Both the position numbers and the translations under genes were made by a program. DNA of 64,000 bases, taken from positions 186,001 to 250,000 of the forward strand of contig NZ_VIJZ01000002.1 of assembly GCF_006874425.1 (NCBI RefSeq). The letters are read 5' to 3'. This document shows, in pieces, positions 32,123 through 40,469 of this stretch (position 1 is its first letter; each line of letters begins with the position of its first letter). This stretch comes from Paenibacillus ottowii. GTDB lineage: Bacteria; Bacillota; Bacilli; Paenibacillales; Paenibacillaceae. The notes beneath the pieces are model-generated. The model searched no databases. It saw only the letters and a program-made list of their open reading frames with translations, and had not been told where the DNA came from.

Positions 32123-33358
32123 TTACGAAAGCTTCCAGTACGGGCGCAAATCCCGTGTTTCATCCCATTGCTTTCCTTTGCGAAGGCTGTCTAGCAACGG
32201 CTCTATATAAGCTTCATATTGAGAGTAGATCTCTAGTGAAACCATATCTAAAATAAGTGGTTCCATATACTCTCTAAGCACCATCTGGTCCCCTTCATAA
32301 AAGGCTCTGTGAGCCGCTTCCTCCTCCAATGGCCTACGCGGCAAACGTGAGAATTGGGAAGCGATCAGAAACGCCATCCCTATCACACCCTTTGCCAACT
32401 GTGGTGAGATTAGAAAGCTGGGCAGGGTACGATATTCAAAGCCTCCGTACGACTGACGGCGAAAATCGCCCAAATTGCCATAATGCGGTCTGCGCCGAGC
32501 CGCGCGCTTGTCTTCCAGTAGCGCCAGAGGCAGCGCCAAATAGTTATCTAATGCCCTGAGTAAGGAACCGTTTAGCGGAACCCCGCTAAAATGCAGATGT
32601 CCGCCCAGGGGAAAACCCGGTTGCGGCATTCCGCCCGCCTGCCAGATGAGCGTGTGGTCATCTATCCGCCGAGCTGCTATCGCAAAAGCTTGGCGCAGGT
32701 GCCTTAGCAGACGGGCCGGATCTTCACTTGGTGCAGGACGAAGCTCAGCGACTGGATACAGCGTTCGTCCTCGGCGAGTAACGGCATCGCAGCCAGCTAC
32801 GCCTAATCGGTCCAAATATCGAGAAGCCGGAACAATCCTACCCTCCGGCATACGAACCAGCACAAATTCAGGGTCCATTCCGATTAATAGTCGATTTCTC
32901 CCTTGTTCTGCTGAAAAAACTTCCCCCTCTACTTCCTCTTCACGAGCGGCAACTTCATATAGCGTGGCCAAACGTCTATCATTTAGCCATGGCTGGGCCA
33001 AGACTTGACGAACCTGACAATTACGCTCTCCCAGGGGCGCGAGCACTACTTCACCACTATCCAAACCAAGTGTATATAGCGCTCGTACAGCCAGCCGCTC
33101 CATCCGGACATAGAGCGGTGATTGATGATCTAGTACAGACAGATCATATGCACTAACTTGGGCCGAACCTTCGAGGGCACGTCTACGGATTTCCAGCACC
33201 CGCAGTTGATGGATTTGCACCGCGTAGCCGATCGCAAAATCTGCAGTACCACCATCCAGCCAACGAACCGATATACCTGCGCGTTCCAGTCTGCGCATTT
33301 TTCCATCATCCGTCATCTGCCTGAAGCGTCTGAGCGCCTGTCCCGGCTGCCGCATCAT
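32123..33358 (-). CDS. Phage-type COOH-NH2 ligase-like (amidoligase-domain) protein
   Basis: A 411-aa protein with the ATP-dependent COOH-NH2 ligase signature: GMDPEFVLVRMPEGRIVPA, YPVAELRPAP, GGHLHFSGVPLN and EYRTLPSF, spread over residues about 155-345 as in glutamine-synthetase-fold carboxylate-amine ligases. Members of this class join an amine to a carboxylate in peptides or small molecules; the substrate here is unknown. The first ATG after AAGGGGG is used; the 40 upstream in-frame codons read through the cotE terminator and are rejected. It lies between cotE and mutS and may belong to the spore envelope or to natural-product chemistry. Confidence 0.78.
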   Translation of the reverse strand: MMRQPGQALRRFRQMTDDGKMRRLERAGISVRWLDGGTADFAIGYAVQIHQLRVLEIRRRALEGSAQVSAYDLSVLDHQSPLYVRMERLAVRALYTLGLDSGEVVLAPLGERNCQVRQVLAQPWLNDRRLATLYEVAAREEEVEGEVFSAEQGRNRLLIGMDPEFVLVRMPEGRIVPASRYLDRLGVAGCDAVTRRGRTLYPVAELRPAPSEDPARLLRHLRQAFAIAARRIDDHTLIWQAGGMPQPGFPLGGHLHFSGVPLNGSLLRALDNYLALPLALLEDKRAARRRPHYGNLGDFRRQSYGGFEYRTLPSFLISPQLAKGVIGMAFLIASQFSRLPRRPLEEEAAHRAFYEGDQMVLREYMEPLILDMVSLEIYSQYEAYIEPLLDSLRKGKQWDETRDLRPYWKLS

Positions 33359-33400
33359 ACTCCCCCTTACCGATCTATGTACGGATAAAAACGATCCAAC

Positions 33401-33472
33401 ACAACAAAAAAGGAGGGCCTTTGCCCCCTGCGCAATATCAGCCGGCGCAAAGAGTAAAGTGGCCCTCTTTTT
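33401..33472 (-). terminator. Terminator of cotE
   Basis: AAGAGGGCC and GGCCCTCCTT pair across a nested inner hairpin (CTTTGCGC / GCGC...CAAAG) and run into TTTTTTGTTG on the minus strand, 12 bp after cotE. The long hairpin separates cotE from the ligase-like gene downstream. Confidence 0.8.
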
Positions 33473-33483
33473 GGTCACTCCTG

Positions 33484-34041
33484 TCAGAGCTCGTCGTCAA
33501 TGAGGTCGGGGTCGAGCTCCTCATAGTCCCCCTCTTCCGCTCCAAAATCAAAGTCCTTGTCAAAATCTTCACTGCTGCCATTCGGAAATACCTCTACAAC
33601 AATCTTCGTTTCCGCCACCAGCTCCACCGCAAATTCCCGCTCGACCCGGATCATTACGCTGCCACCTCCAGAAGACACACTGGCCTCGACGCAGCTTGGC
33701 TCCTGTGTAGCTTCGGCGGATACTTCCACTGTAGACGCCCGGTGCTTCGGATCAAGATACGAGAGCGGCACATTTTCTACGTACGACACCGTTTCCTTAG
33801 CCACATCGGTCTGCGAGTTTTTATCGTATGAGTACCAAATATTGATATCATACGTCCCGATGACCTCAATGCCGTCCCCAGCCGCCACTGCTTCATACTG
33901 GTGATTAATAATCCACGCCCCCAAAATACTGGTCGGATTATTCGGCGGAGTTACGGTATGGGTTACGGTAGAGAATCTGCGACCTTTACCACAGATCGCT
34001 TTGGTAATAATCTCTCTACGATTTTTATGACTTAATGCCAT
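33484..34041 (-). CDS. cotE: CotE, outer spore coat morphogenetic protein
   Basis: A 185-aa homologue of B. subtilis CotE (181 aa), the organiser of the outer spore coat made in the mother cell. The N-terminus MALSHKNRREIITKAICGKG and the GAWIINHQYEA segment are characteristic, and the C-terminal 30 residues are strongly acidic (FDFGAEEGDYEELDPDLID). GGAGGAGG is seven bases before the ATG. The location next to mutS is as in Bacillus. A CATACATA sequence on the minus strand (34079-34086) could be a sigma-E -10 element, but no good -35 is seen. Confidence 0.96.
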   Translation of the reverse strand: MALSHKNRREIITKAICGKGRRFSTVTHTVTPPNNPTSILGAWIINHQYEAVAAGDGIEVIGTYDINIWYSYDKNSQTDVAKETVSYVENVPLSYLDPKHRASTVEVSAEATQEPSCVEASVSSGGGSVMIRVEREFAVELVAETKIVVEVFPNGSSEDFDKDFDFGAEEGDYEELDPDLIDDEL

Positions 34042-34165
34042 TCTTGAACCTCCTCCATACAATCAATCATTCCATACATATGTATGCAGGTTGTGGGCGA
34101 ATGTTGAGTGAATAGGCGAAAAGGAAAAAATATTTTGTATAAGCATATGCCGCAATGGCTTGAAC

Positions 34166-35062
34166 TCATGCACGCCAATGTGTTACATGCTGCTCAACGA
34201 TCTGTAAAAATTCGCTGAGAGCTGGCGATTTCCACTTTTTTGTGTGATAAGCGACCTGAGTAGCCACCTGCTGTTCACTGTCATCCCAGGCTAGGCGCGC
34301 CATTTTCCCTTCTCGCAGTTCATTTTGTACCGTAACTAGCGGAAGCAGCGCAATTCCCAGTCCAGCCATGACACATTGCTTGATAGCTTCAATGCTCCAA
34401 AATTCCAGACTAGGATCTGCGAAAATACCATGTTTGTTCAAATACTGCTCAAAAAGGATACGATACGTACAGCCAGCCTCCGTATGCAAAATGGTTTCGT
34501 CCTTCAAGTCGGCAGGCTCTACCTGTGTATAGGCAACCAGCGAATGCTTCAGTGGTGCGACAAGCGCCATTGGCTCATGAATAAGCGTGGTGATATTCAG
34601 TTCCCTGTCCTCTGTCTCAGGCTGAAGTAAAAAAGCCAAATCCAGTTCACCGCTACGAATCAAATCACGTAACTCCCAGCATTCACCGGGTTTAAGGACG
34701 ATTTTGACCTTGGGATACCGCTCCCTGTACTCACGAATCAGACCCGGCAGACGAAAAGCAGCCAGTGACTCTGGTGCTCCTATTTTTAGCGTCCCTACTA
34801 ATTCAATTTCTGAACGAAGCGCATCCTTAGCCATAGCATGCATCTTGGAAATTTCCTGCGCATAGGGCAGCAGACGCCGTCCGGCATCAGTCAGCATAAT
34901 TTTCTTGCCAATGCGATCAAACAGCGGCGTACCCAATTCTGTCTCCAGGGTTTGAATTTGAGCAGTGATACTCGACTGTGCATAATCCAGTATACGCGCT
35001 GCTCGCGTGAAACTGCCTGCCTCAACCACATTTAAAAAGGTAAACAAATGCCGCGACTCCAT
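34166..35062 (-). CDS. LysR-family transcriptional regulator
   Basis: A 298-aa LysR-type regulator with the N-terminal winged HTH (LFTFLNVVEAGSFTRAARILDYAQSSITAQIQTLE, about 5-40) and the substrate-binding domain (GTLKIGAPESLAAFRLPGLI onward). The ATG with AAGGAG 7 bp upstream is preferred to one 11 codons earlier. It diverges from the YjeH-like exporter; the 115-bp gap holds a TTATC-T-GATAA dyad (35130-35140) that could be its T-N11-A site. By position it probably controls that exporter in response to an amino acid. Confidence 0.92.
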   Translation of the reverse strand: MESRHLFTFLNVVEAGSFTRAARILDYAQSSITAQIQTLETELGTPLFDRIGKKIMLTDAGRRLLPYAQEISKMHAMAKDALRSEIELVGTLKIGAPESLAAFRLPGLIREYRERYPKVKIVLKPGECWELRDLIRSGELDLAFLLQPETEDRELNITTLIHEPMALVAPLKHSLVAYTQVEPADLKDETILHTEAGCTYRILFEQYLNKHGIFADPSLEFWSIEAIKQCVMAGLGIALLPLVTVQNELREGKMARLAWDDSEQQVATQVAYHTKKWKSPALSEFLQIVEQHVTHWRA

Positions 35063-35177
35063 AATCCGCTCCTTCGATCGTTTTTTCCGATGCAAGTAAT
35101 CGTTATATTCCGTTTTTCCGATAGATTGATTATCTGATAAGCTGGAGAAAATAACAAGAGAAAGAAGGCTTTACTGC

Positions 35178-36494
35178 ATGACGAATGAAAATAAACTTCA
35201 GTCCACTATTGGTCTTCCACAGGCCATTGCGCTCTATATCGGAGCTGTCCTGGGTTCGGGGATACTGATTGTGCCTGGCCTTGCTGCCCAAATGGCGGGA
35301 CCAGCATCATTGCTGGCATGGGGCTTCATGACCCTGCTCATTCTGCCAATGGCGCTTTCCATGGGGCTTCTATCCGCCAAATTCCCGAATGCAGGCGGGG
35401 TATCGCATTTTGTAACATTGGCCTTTTCCCCACGTGCCGGTGCTTATATCGGATGGTTTTTTCTCATGTCGGTTCCGATTGGCGCCCCTGTTGCCGCACT
35501 TACCGGAGCCGGCTATATGACCGCAGCCATGGGCTGGGGAGAGGAAAGCCGCATCATGCTGGCCGCTGCTATGCTGGCAGTGGGCCTGATCATTAACTGG
35601 ATTGGCATGAAGGTTGCCGGACGTATTCAGATTGCTGTCGTGATAGCCATCATTGCCGTCCTCGTATTCGCTATAGCCGCAGCACTCCCCCAAATGAAAA
35701 CTGTTCACTTTACGCCGTTTGTTCCACATGGCTGGCTCGCTGTTGGCCAAGCGGCTGCGATTCTGTTCTGGTGCTTTATCGGTTGGGAGGCCGTGTCCCA
35801 TATGTCAGAGGAATTTACCAATCCGCAGCGGTCTGCCGTTAGAGGTGTGACCATCGCAGCTGTCATTGTCGGATTGCTTTATTTCCTTACTGCGCTTGCT
35901 ACAGTGGGCACACAAAGTTACCTTGCAGGGGGTTCGGATGCTTCGCTTATATGGGTAATTAGTCAGGCTATCGGGCCATGGGGTGCGGTCATTGCTGGGT
36001 TGACGGGTATCTTTATTTGTACCGCTACGATTATTGCTTACGTAGGTGCCGCTTCACGTGTCGCTTATGCTTTATCTCGACAAGGACAGGCTTTTCGCTG
36101 GATGGGGATGTTATCACAACGTTTCCATACCCCCATCGGGGGCATTGCTTTTCTTAGCGTCTGCTTCGTGATCATTATGGTGTTGTACGGTAGCGGCGCT
36201 GTTTCACTCACCAACCTGATCCAGTTCCCGAACGCCACGTTCATTTTGACCTATCTAGGCGGTTGTGCAGCAGGGATTAAGCTCTTACGCGGGAGTCGTT
36301 GGGGAGTTTTCATTAGCTGGATTTCCTTCATCTCCACGGCAGTTGTCTTTCCTTTTGTCGGGTGGGCTATGCTTTACCCTTGCCTGATCACTGCTGTTTT
36401 ATGGATTACAGATCGAATTCGGCATAAAAGAGCTTCTACTAATTCAGCTTCTCCTATCACCGAACAAGAAAAGGCTACTGTCCGTCACGGATAG
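35178..36494 (+). CDS. YjeH-like amino-acid exporter/permease (APC superfamily)
   Basis: A 438-aa integral membrane protein with about 12 hydrophobic helices and the APC-fold start IGLPQAIALYIGAVLGSGILIVPGLAA (helix 1, unwound GSG). KFPNAGGVSHFVTLAFSP follows helix 2. It is closest in style to E. coli YjeH, an exporter of methionine and branched-chain amino acids, rather than to importers. It is transcribed divergently from the LysR regulator. A 12-bp hairpin (36473-36499) overlapping its stop may act as terminator. Confidence 0.87.
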   Translation: MTNENKLQSTIGLPQAIALYIGAVLGSGILIVPGLAAQMAGPASLLAWGFMTLLILPMALSMGLLSAKFPNAGGVSHFVTLAFSPRAGAYIGWFFLMSVPIGAPVAALTGAGYMTAAMGWGEESRIMLAAAMLAVGLIINWIGMKVAGRIQIAVVIAIIAVLVFAIAAALPQMKTVHFTPFVPHGWLAVGQAAAILFWCFIGWEAVSHMSEEFTNPQRSAVRGVTIAAVIVGLLYFLTALATVGTQSYLAGGSDASLIWVISQAIGPWGAVIAGLTGIFICTATIIAYVGAASRVAYALSRQGQAFRWMGMLSQRFHTPIGGIAFLSVCFVIIMVLYGSGAVSLTNLIQFPNATFILTYLGGCAAGIKLLRGSRWGVFISWISFISTAVVFPFVGWAMLYPCLITAVLWITDRIRHKRASTNSASPITEQEKATVRHG

Positions 36495-36515
36495 TAGCCA
36501 CTCAAGGTCTTTACT

Positions 36516-37472
36516 CTAATTTTTCACTGGAGTAGGGGCCTTGTCCTTTTTAGCGATTTTCAAATACTGGTGAAGCTCATGTGTAAGCTGTAACAATGCC
36601 GAACGGATCTCGAATTCCTCCCGTGTGGCAGGAAGCTCCATCGCTTTAAATTCTTCACGGACCTGTTCCAGCAGCTTCTCAGTCTGCCCCGTATAATGTC
36701 CAGCCAAAACGTCGTTGCTAAGCTGATCGAACAGCTCGGCCAGAAGCTTGGCCTGCGGCATGTGCTGATACATTTGTGAGATCAACTGCATCATGTTTTG
36801 AATCGAATCCAGCTGTTCTTTGCGCATATAAAAATACACATTCCAGCTTTCTTGGGGACGAAGCATCTGATTTTCCAATGAGCGCCCCGCCTCGGTGACC
36901 CCTTGGCTGATCACGCTGTCCGCTTCAATCACTTCCTTGCCATCCCATATGTATGCCGGATTACGCAGTGTATTGGCCATATTTCTGAATATAACCGAAA
37001 ATGTTCGGTCCACTTCCTGCCTGATTTGTTGCATTGTATTATCAGAACGCGGCATATAAGCTAAATTGACAACCATCGCAGAACCCAATCCAATCACCAG
37101 CAGAGCCAGTTGGGTCAGCAGTACTTCCATATCAATTACACCGCCGCTGAAAACTCGGAAAACCACGACTGAACCTGTGACGATGCCTTCCTTAAAGCCC
37201 ACCCGTACAATGACCGGAAACGCCGTTAAAATATATAATGCAAGTACCCAATCATGGAATCCGAAGACTACAAACAAAACACAAGCAAAAAGAAGTCCCA
37301 CGACGGATGCAAAAAATCTTGCCGAAATGGTACGGAGACTTCTCTTGCGTGTGACATCCACCCCCAAAATTGCTAAAAGTCCTGCCGAGGTGGCCCCATG
37401 AATGCCTACCCCCTCCGCAATAAGTACGGCCATTAATGCGGCAATAGCCGTTTTAATCGTACGAAAGCCCAT
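36516..37472 (-). CDS. Aromatic acid exporter family protein (FUSC/YqjA-like)
   Basis: A 318-aa protein. The first 145 residues hold four to five hydrophobic helices with the family pattern GFRTIKTAIAALMAVLIAEG and GLLAILGVDVTRKRSLRTISARF; the C-terminal half is a cytoplasmic helical domain (MYQHMPQAKLLAELFDQLSNDV). This matches the Gram-positive aromatic-acid-exporter/DUF939 family (B. subtilis YqjA, YgaE type). The substrate is unknown. It converges with the YjeH-like gene and has no operon partner. Confidence 0.88.
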   Translation of the reverse strand: MGFRTIKTAIAALMAVLIAEGVGIHGATSAGLLAILGVDVTRKRSLRTISARFFASVVGLLFACVLFVVFGFHDWVLALYILTAFPVIVRVGFKEGIVTGSVVVFRVFSGGVIDMEVLLTQLALLVIGLGSAMVVNLAYMPRSDNTMQQIRQEVDRTFSVIFRNMANTLRNPAYIWDGKEVIEADSVISQGVTEAGRSLENQMLRPQESWNVYFYMRKEQLDSIQNMMQLISQMYQHMPQAKLLAELFDQLSNDVLAGHYTGQTEKLLEQVREEFKAMELPATREEFEIRSALLQLTHELHQYLKIAKKDKAPTPVKN

Positions 37473-37589
37473 GAAAAAATTCTGTCCCCTCTAGATGAAA
37501 TCTGTTTTCTCATTTTCATAAATATTAAGTATTTCATTTTCATGGTACTTTATTTTCACGTTTTGCACAAATATTCAGAAATTTAATAA

Positions 37590-38423
37590 TTACCGATGAG
37601 GGCGACCTGAAAGCAAGCGATGCTCCACATACACAACCGCCTGATACATCAATGTAGCTACGACAGCAATGATCAACAGACTAGACATGACCAGTGTGAA
37701 ATTGAACACCTGAAAACCATATATGATCAAATAACCTAAACCGTTTTTAGCAACCAAAAATTCACCAACAATCACGCCAACCCATGCCATGCCGACATTA
37801 ACTTTCAGCGTAGAGACAATTGCGGGAAAGGAGGCGGGCAAAATCACCTTTTGAAACGTATCCCGGCGTGTTCCTCCAAACGTGCGAACCACTTTGACCA
37901 AATTGGGGTCGACTTCCTGAAAGCTGTTGTATACCACAAGTGTCGTAATGATAACCGTAATGGAGAGGGTTGTCATCAGAATCGCGGTAAAACCAGCCCC
38001 AAACATGACGATAAAAATGGGCCCCAGTGCTACCTTGGGCATACTGTTAAACACAACCATATATGGATCAAGCACCCTCGATAAAAAAGGCGACCACCAA
38101 ATAAGTACCGCCAGCAACGTGCCGAGCAGTGTGCCGAGCAAAAAACCTGCCATCGTTTCTCCAACAGTGACACCTACATGTCCCCATAATTCCCCGCTGA
38201 GCGCATCCTTACCCATCTGAGTGAAAATTTTGCTAGGATAGCTAAACAACAATACATCAATCCACTTCAAACGACCTGCAATTTCCCACAATACAAATAA
38301 AAGCAGCAAAATAGCTATCTGCACACCTGTTACTAACCACTGTTTCATACGCCTGTTACGCAAATACGCCTGATGCAGTCCTTGAATCCAACGTTGCTCA
38401 GGCTGATCAGCTTCGTTCTTCAT
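37590..38423 (-). CDS. ABC transporter permease (SsuC/TauC/ThiX type)
   Basis: A 277-aa inner-membrane permease with six predicted helices and a BPD_transp_1 domain; the EAA loop is TFGGTRRDTFQKVILPASFPA. It belongs to the nitrate/sulfonate/taurine family of importers. It lies 8 bp after the ATPase gene. No riboswitch or sulphur gene is near to fix the substrate, so taurine, alkanesulfonate, a thiamine precursor or another small solute are all possible. Confidence 0.92.
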   Translation of the reverse strand: MKNEADQPEQRWIQGLHQAYLRNRRMKQWLVTGVQIAILLLLFVLWEIAGRLKWIDVLLFSYPSKIFTQMGKDALSGELWGHVGVTVGETMAGFLLGTLLGTLLAVLIWWSPFLSRVLDPYMVVFNSMPKVALGPIFIVMFGAGFTAILMTTLSITVIITTLVVYNSFQEVDPNLVKVVRTFGGTRRDTFQKVILPASFPAIVSTLKVNVGMAWVGVIVGEFLVAKNGLGYLIIYGFQVFNFTLVMSSLLIIAVVATLMYQAVVYVEHRLLSGRPHR

Positions 38424-38431
38424 ACGTTAAA

Positions 38432-39244
38432 TCACTCCTTTGCTCCCGAAGCCTCCAGTTCCCCCCATATTTCATGAAATAGCTCATTAAAGCCTGGCTG
38501 TTCGCGTGCATAAAAAGGCTGCGCTTCCCGAATGGAATCCGGAATTTCGAAGGTGCGCCGGATATGACCAGGATTTCGCCCCATCACTATAACCCGATCA
38601 CTGACTGCAATGGCCTCGGACAAATCGTGCGTGACTAAAATCGCCGTCTTCTCTCGTTCGCGCAAGGTTTGCACAACGAGGTCCTCCAGCTGTAGCTTGG
38701 TTTGATAATCCAGCGCGGAGAACGGCTCATCCAGCAGCAGCAGTCCCGGGTTCGTCGCCAGCGTCCGTACCAGTGCCACACGCTGACGCATACCTCCAGA
38801 CAACTGGGATGGATGCAAATGCTCCTTTCCTCCCAGACCCATGCCTTCCAGCAATAATCGCGTCCGTTCACGCGCAGCTTCATCAACGCTGTTGCTCAGT
38901 TCCAGACCTAACAATGCGTTATCCATGATCGTCCGCCACGGGAAAAGATAATCCTGCTGCAACATGTAACCGACCTCAGGGCTCGGGCCATTTACCAACT
39001 GACCTTGCAGCATAACTTGACCTGCCGCTGGACGCAGCAGCCCAGCGATCATAGACAGGATCGTCGTTTTACCGCAGCCGCTTGGACCAACCAAACTGAC
39101 AAACTCCCCTGTATTTACGGAAAAATCGATCTTCTCAACCGCCAGTGAAGCTTCCTGATCCGTTACGTATACATGTGTCACTTGGTCCATTCTCACCATC
39201 GGGCTCGTCACATCCACAGTGAGACCACTCCGTTCCTCCATCAT
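38432..39244 (-). CDS. ABC transporter ATP-binding protein (SsuB/TauB type)
   Basis: A 270-aa ATPase with Walker A GPSGCGKTT, Q-loop YMLQQDYLFPW, signature LSGGMRQRVA, Walker B LLLLDEPFSALD and the H-loop TILVTHDL-type segment (AILVTHDLSEA). It energises the permease encoded immediately downstream. The ATG overlaps the stop of the substrate-binding protein gene (ATGA) and GGAGG is 8 bp upstream, so the three proteins are made from one transcript. Confidence 0.95.
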   Translation of the reverse strand: MMEERSGLTVDVTSPMVRMDQVTHVYVTDQEASLAVEKIDFSVNTGEFVSLVGPSGCGKTTILSMIAGLLRPAAGQVMLQGQLVNGPSPEVGYMLQQDYLFPWRTIMDNALLGLELSNSVDEAARERTRLLLEGMGLGGKEHLHPSQLSGGMRQRVALVRTLATNPGLLLLDEPFSALDYQTKLQLEDLVVQTLREREKTAILVTHDLSEAIAVSDRVIVMGRNPGHIRRTFEIPDSIREAQPFYAREQPGFNELFHEIWGELEASGAKE

Positions 39245-40329
39245 GGCGAACCTCCAGCATCGACAGCTGTATCCGTCGCTTCAGTTGTGCTCTTTTTCAC
39301 ATCTGTCTTAGTATTCCCGATAGAGTTGGAGGAGATCGCCTGTTTTGCAAAGCTTGGGTTTACCAGCTTATCTAGGGCAACAGGGCTTTTTAGCTCACCT
39401 GCCGAAGCCATGATATCCTGTAAGTTCTTCCATTCCTTTTCCTCAATTATCGGGTTCGTTGCATAGGTGCTCTGTTCCTTGTAGCGCTTGATACTACTTG
39501 TCAAAACAGCTAATTCTGTATCTTTAAAATAAGGTGTAATCGCTTCAGCAATCTGTTCAGGGGAATGCGAAGCAATCCACTGCTGTGCCCGATATATGGC
39601 ATTTGTAAATTTCTGAGCGGCCTCGCTATTTTGTTTTAAATAGCTTTGCTTCGCCATATATACCGTATACGGCAACTCGCCACTCTCTACACCAATGGAA
39701 GCAACGACCCGTCCCCGTCCTTCCTTTTCAAAAATAGAGGCCTGTGGTTCAAACAGCTGCACGTATTCCCCTGTACCTGAGCCAAAAGCAGAGGCAACAT
39801 TGGCAAAATCAATATTTTGAATTAGCTTCAGATCCTTATGAGGATCAATGCCGTGCTTGCGAAGCGTAAATTCGAGTGACATCTGTGGCATTCCGCCCTT
39901 GCGTTGCCCCAAAAAGCTTTGTTGTTTCAGCTTTTCCCAGTCAAAACGATCCTGGGCTTGCCGAGCAAACAAAAAGGTACCGTCCGTCTGTGTCAGCTGG
40001 GCGAAATTAATGACAGGGTCCTCTGCTCCTTGCTGATACACATAAATAGATGTTTCCGCGCCAATCAGCGCGATATCCGCCTGATTGGACAATAACGCCG
40101 TCATCGCCTTGTCTCCCCCAGGGATTGTAGCCAGTTGGACATCCAGTCCCTCCTGAGCAAACATCCCCTGGCTCAAGGCTACATACTGCGGCGCATAAAA
40201 GACCGTACGGGCTACCTCGCCAAGCCTGATCTCAATCGTCTGCTCCCCTTTGGAGGCACACCCACTGAGCAACAGTAATCCGAATAGTGCCGCAGCTACC
40301 ACCGCTTTGTAACGAGCGCCGTATTTCAT
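39241..40329 (-). CDS. ABC transporter substrate-binding lipoprotein (NMT1/SsuA type)
   Basis: A 362-aa lipoprotein: a hydrophobic signal ending in the lipobox LLSGC, then a two-lobed NMT1/THI5-like domain (TVFYAPQYVALSQGMFAQEGLDVQL, ADIALIGAETSIYV). It captures the solute outside the membrane and delivers it to the permease. The C-terminal 40 residues are Thr/Ser/Lys-rich and probably disordered. The upstream 140 bp contain no TPP or SAM riboswitch signature that I can recognise, so the solute stays open. Confidence 0.93.
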   Translation of the reverse strand: MKYGARYKAVVAAALFGLLLLSGCASKGEQTIEIRLGEVARTVFYAPQYVALSQGMFAQEGLDVQLATIPGGDKAMTALLSNQADIALIGAETSIYVYQQGAEDPVINFAQLTQTDGTFLFARQAQDRFDWEKLKQQSFLGQRKGGMPQMSLEFTLRKHGIDPHKDLKLIQNIDFANVASAFGSGTGEYVQLFEPQASIFEKEGRGRVVASIGVESGELPYTVYMAKQSYLKQNSEAAQKFTNAIYRAQQWIASHSPEQIAEAITPYFKDTELAVLTSSIKRYKEQSTYATNPIIEEKEWKNLQDIMASAGELKSPVALDKLVNPSFAKQAISSNSIGNTKTDVKKSTTEATDTAVDAGGSP

Positions 40330-40401
40330 CCTTGTTCCCTCCCCACCTTTGCATCGTTGGCTTCATATATTGTTATGCGGCTGTCAATATAATGGTTAAT
40401 C

Positions 40402-40448
40402 GCATACAAAAACCCCGCATTTGCCTAAGAATGCGGGGTTTTGTATGC
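40402..40448. terminator. Strong bidirectional terminator
   Basis: GCATACAAAA-CCCCGCATT and its complement pair across an 8-base loop (stem of about 16-19 bp, CCCCGCATT / AATGCGGGG core) with A/T runs on both sides. It lies between the carboxypeptidase 3' end and the ABC operon promoter, so it mainly terminates the leftward carboxypeptidase transcript. Confidence 0.9.
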
Positions 40449-40469
40449 AATGATATGAGAATTTCCAAA

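Noticed and set aside
33359..33478. 40-codon N-terminal extension of the COOH-NH2 ligase-like protein
   Set aside because: It reads through the cotE terminator hairpin; a good ribosome-binding site lies before the internal ATG pair.
36473..36499. Bidirectional terminator at the end of the YjeH-like gene
   Set aside because: The hairpin is good but no T-run follows on either strand, so it is mentioned only in the gene entry.
40330..40469. Possible riboswitch upstream of the ABC importer
   Set aside because: No TPP-box (CUGAGA) or S-box signature could be seen; only a terminator is evident.
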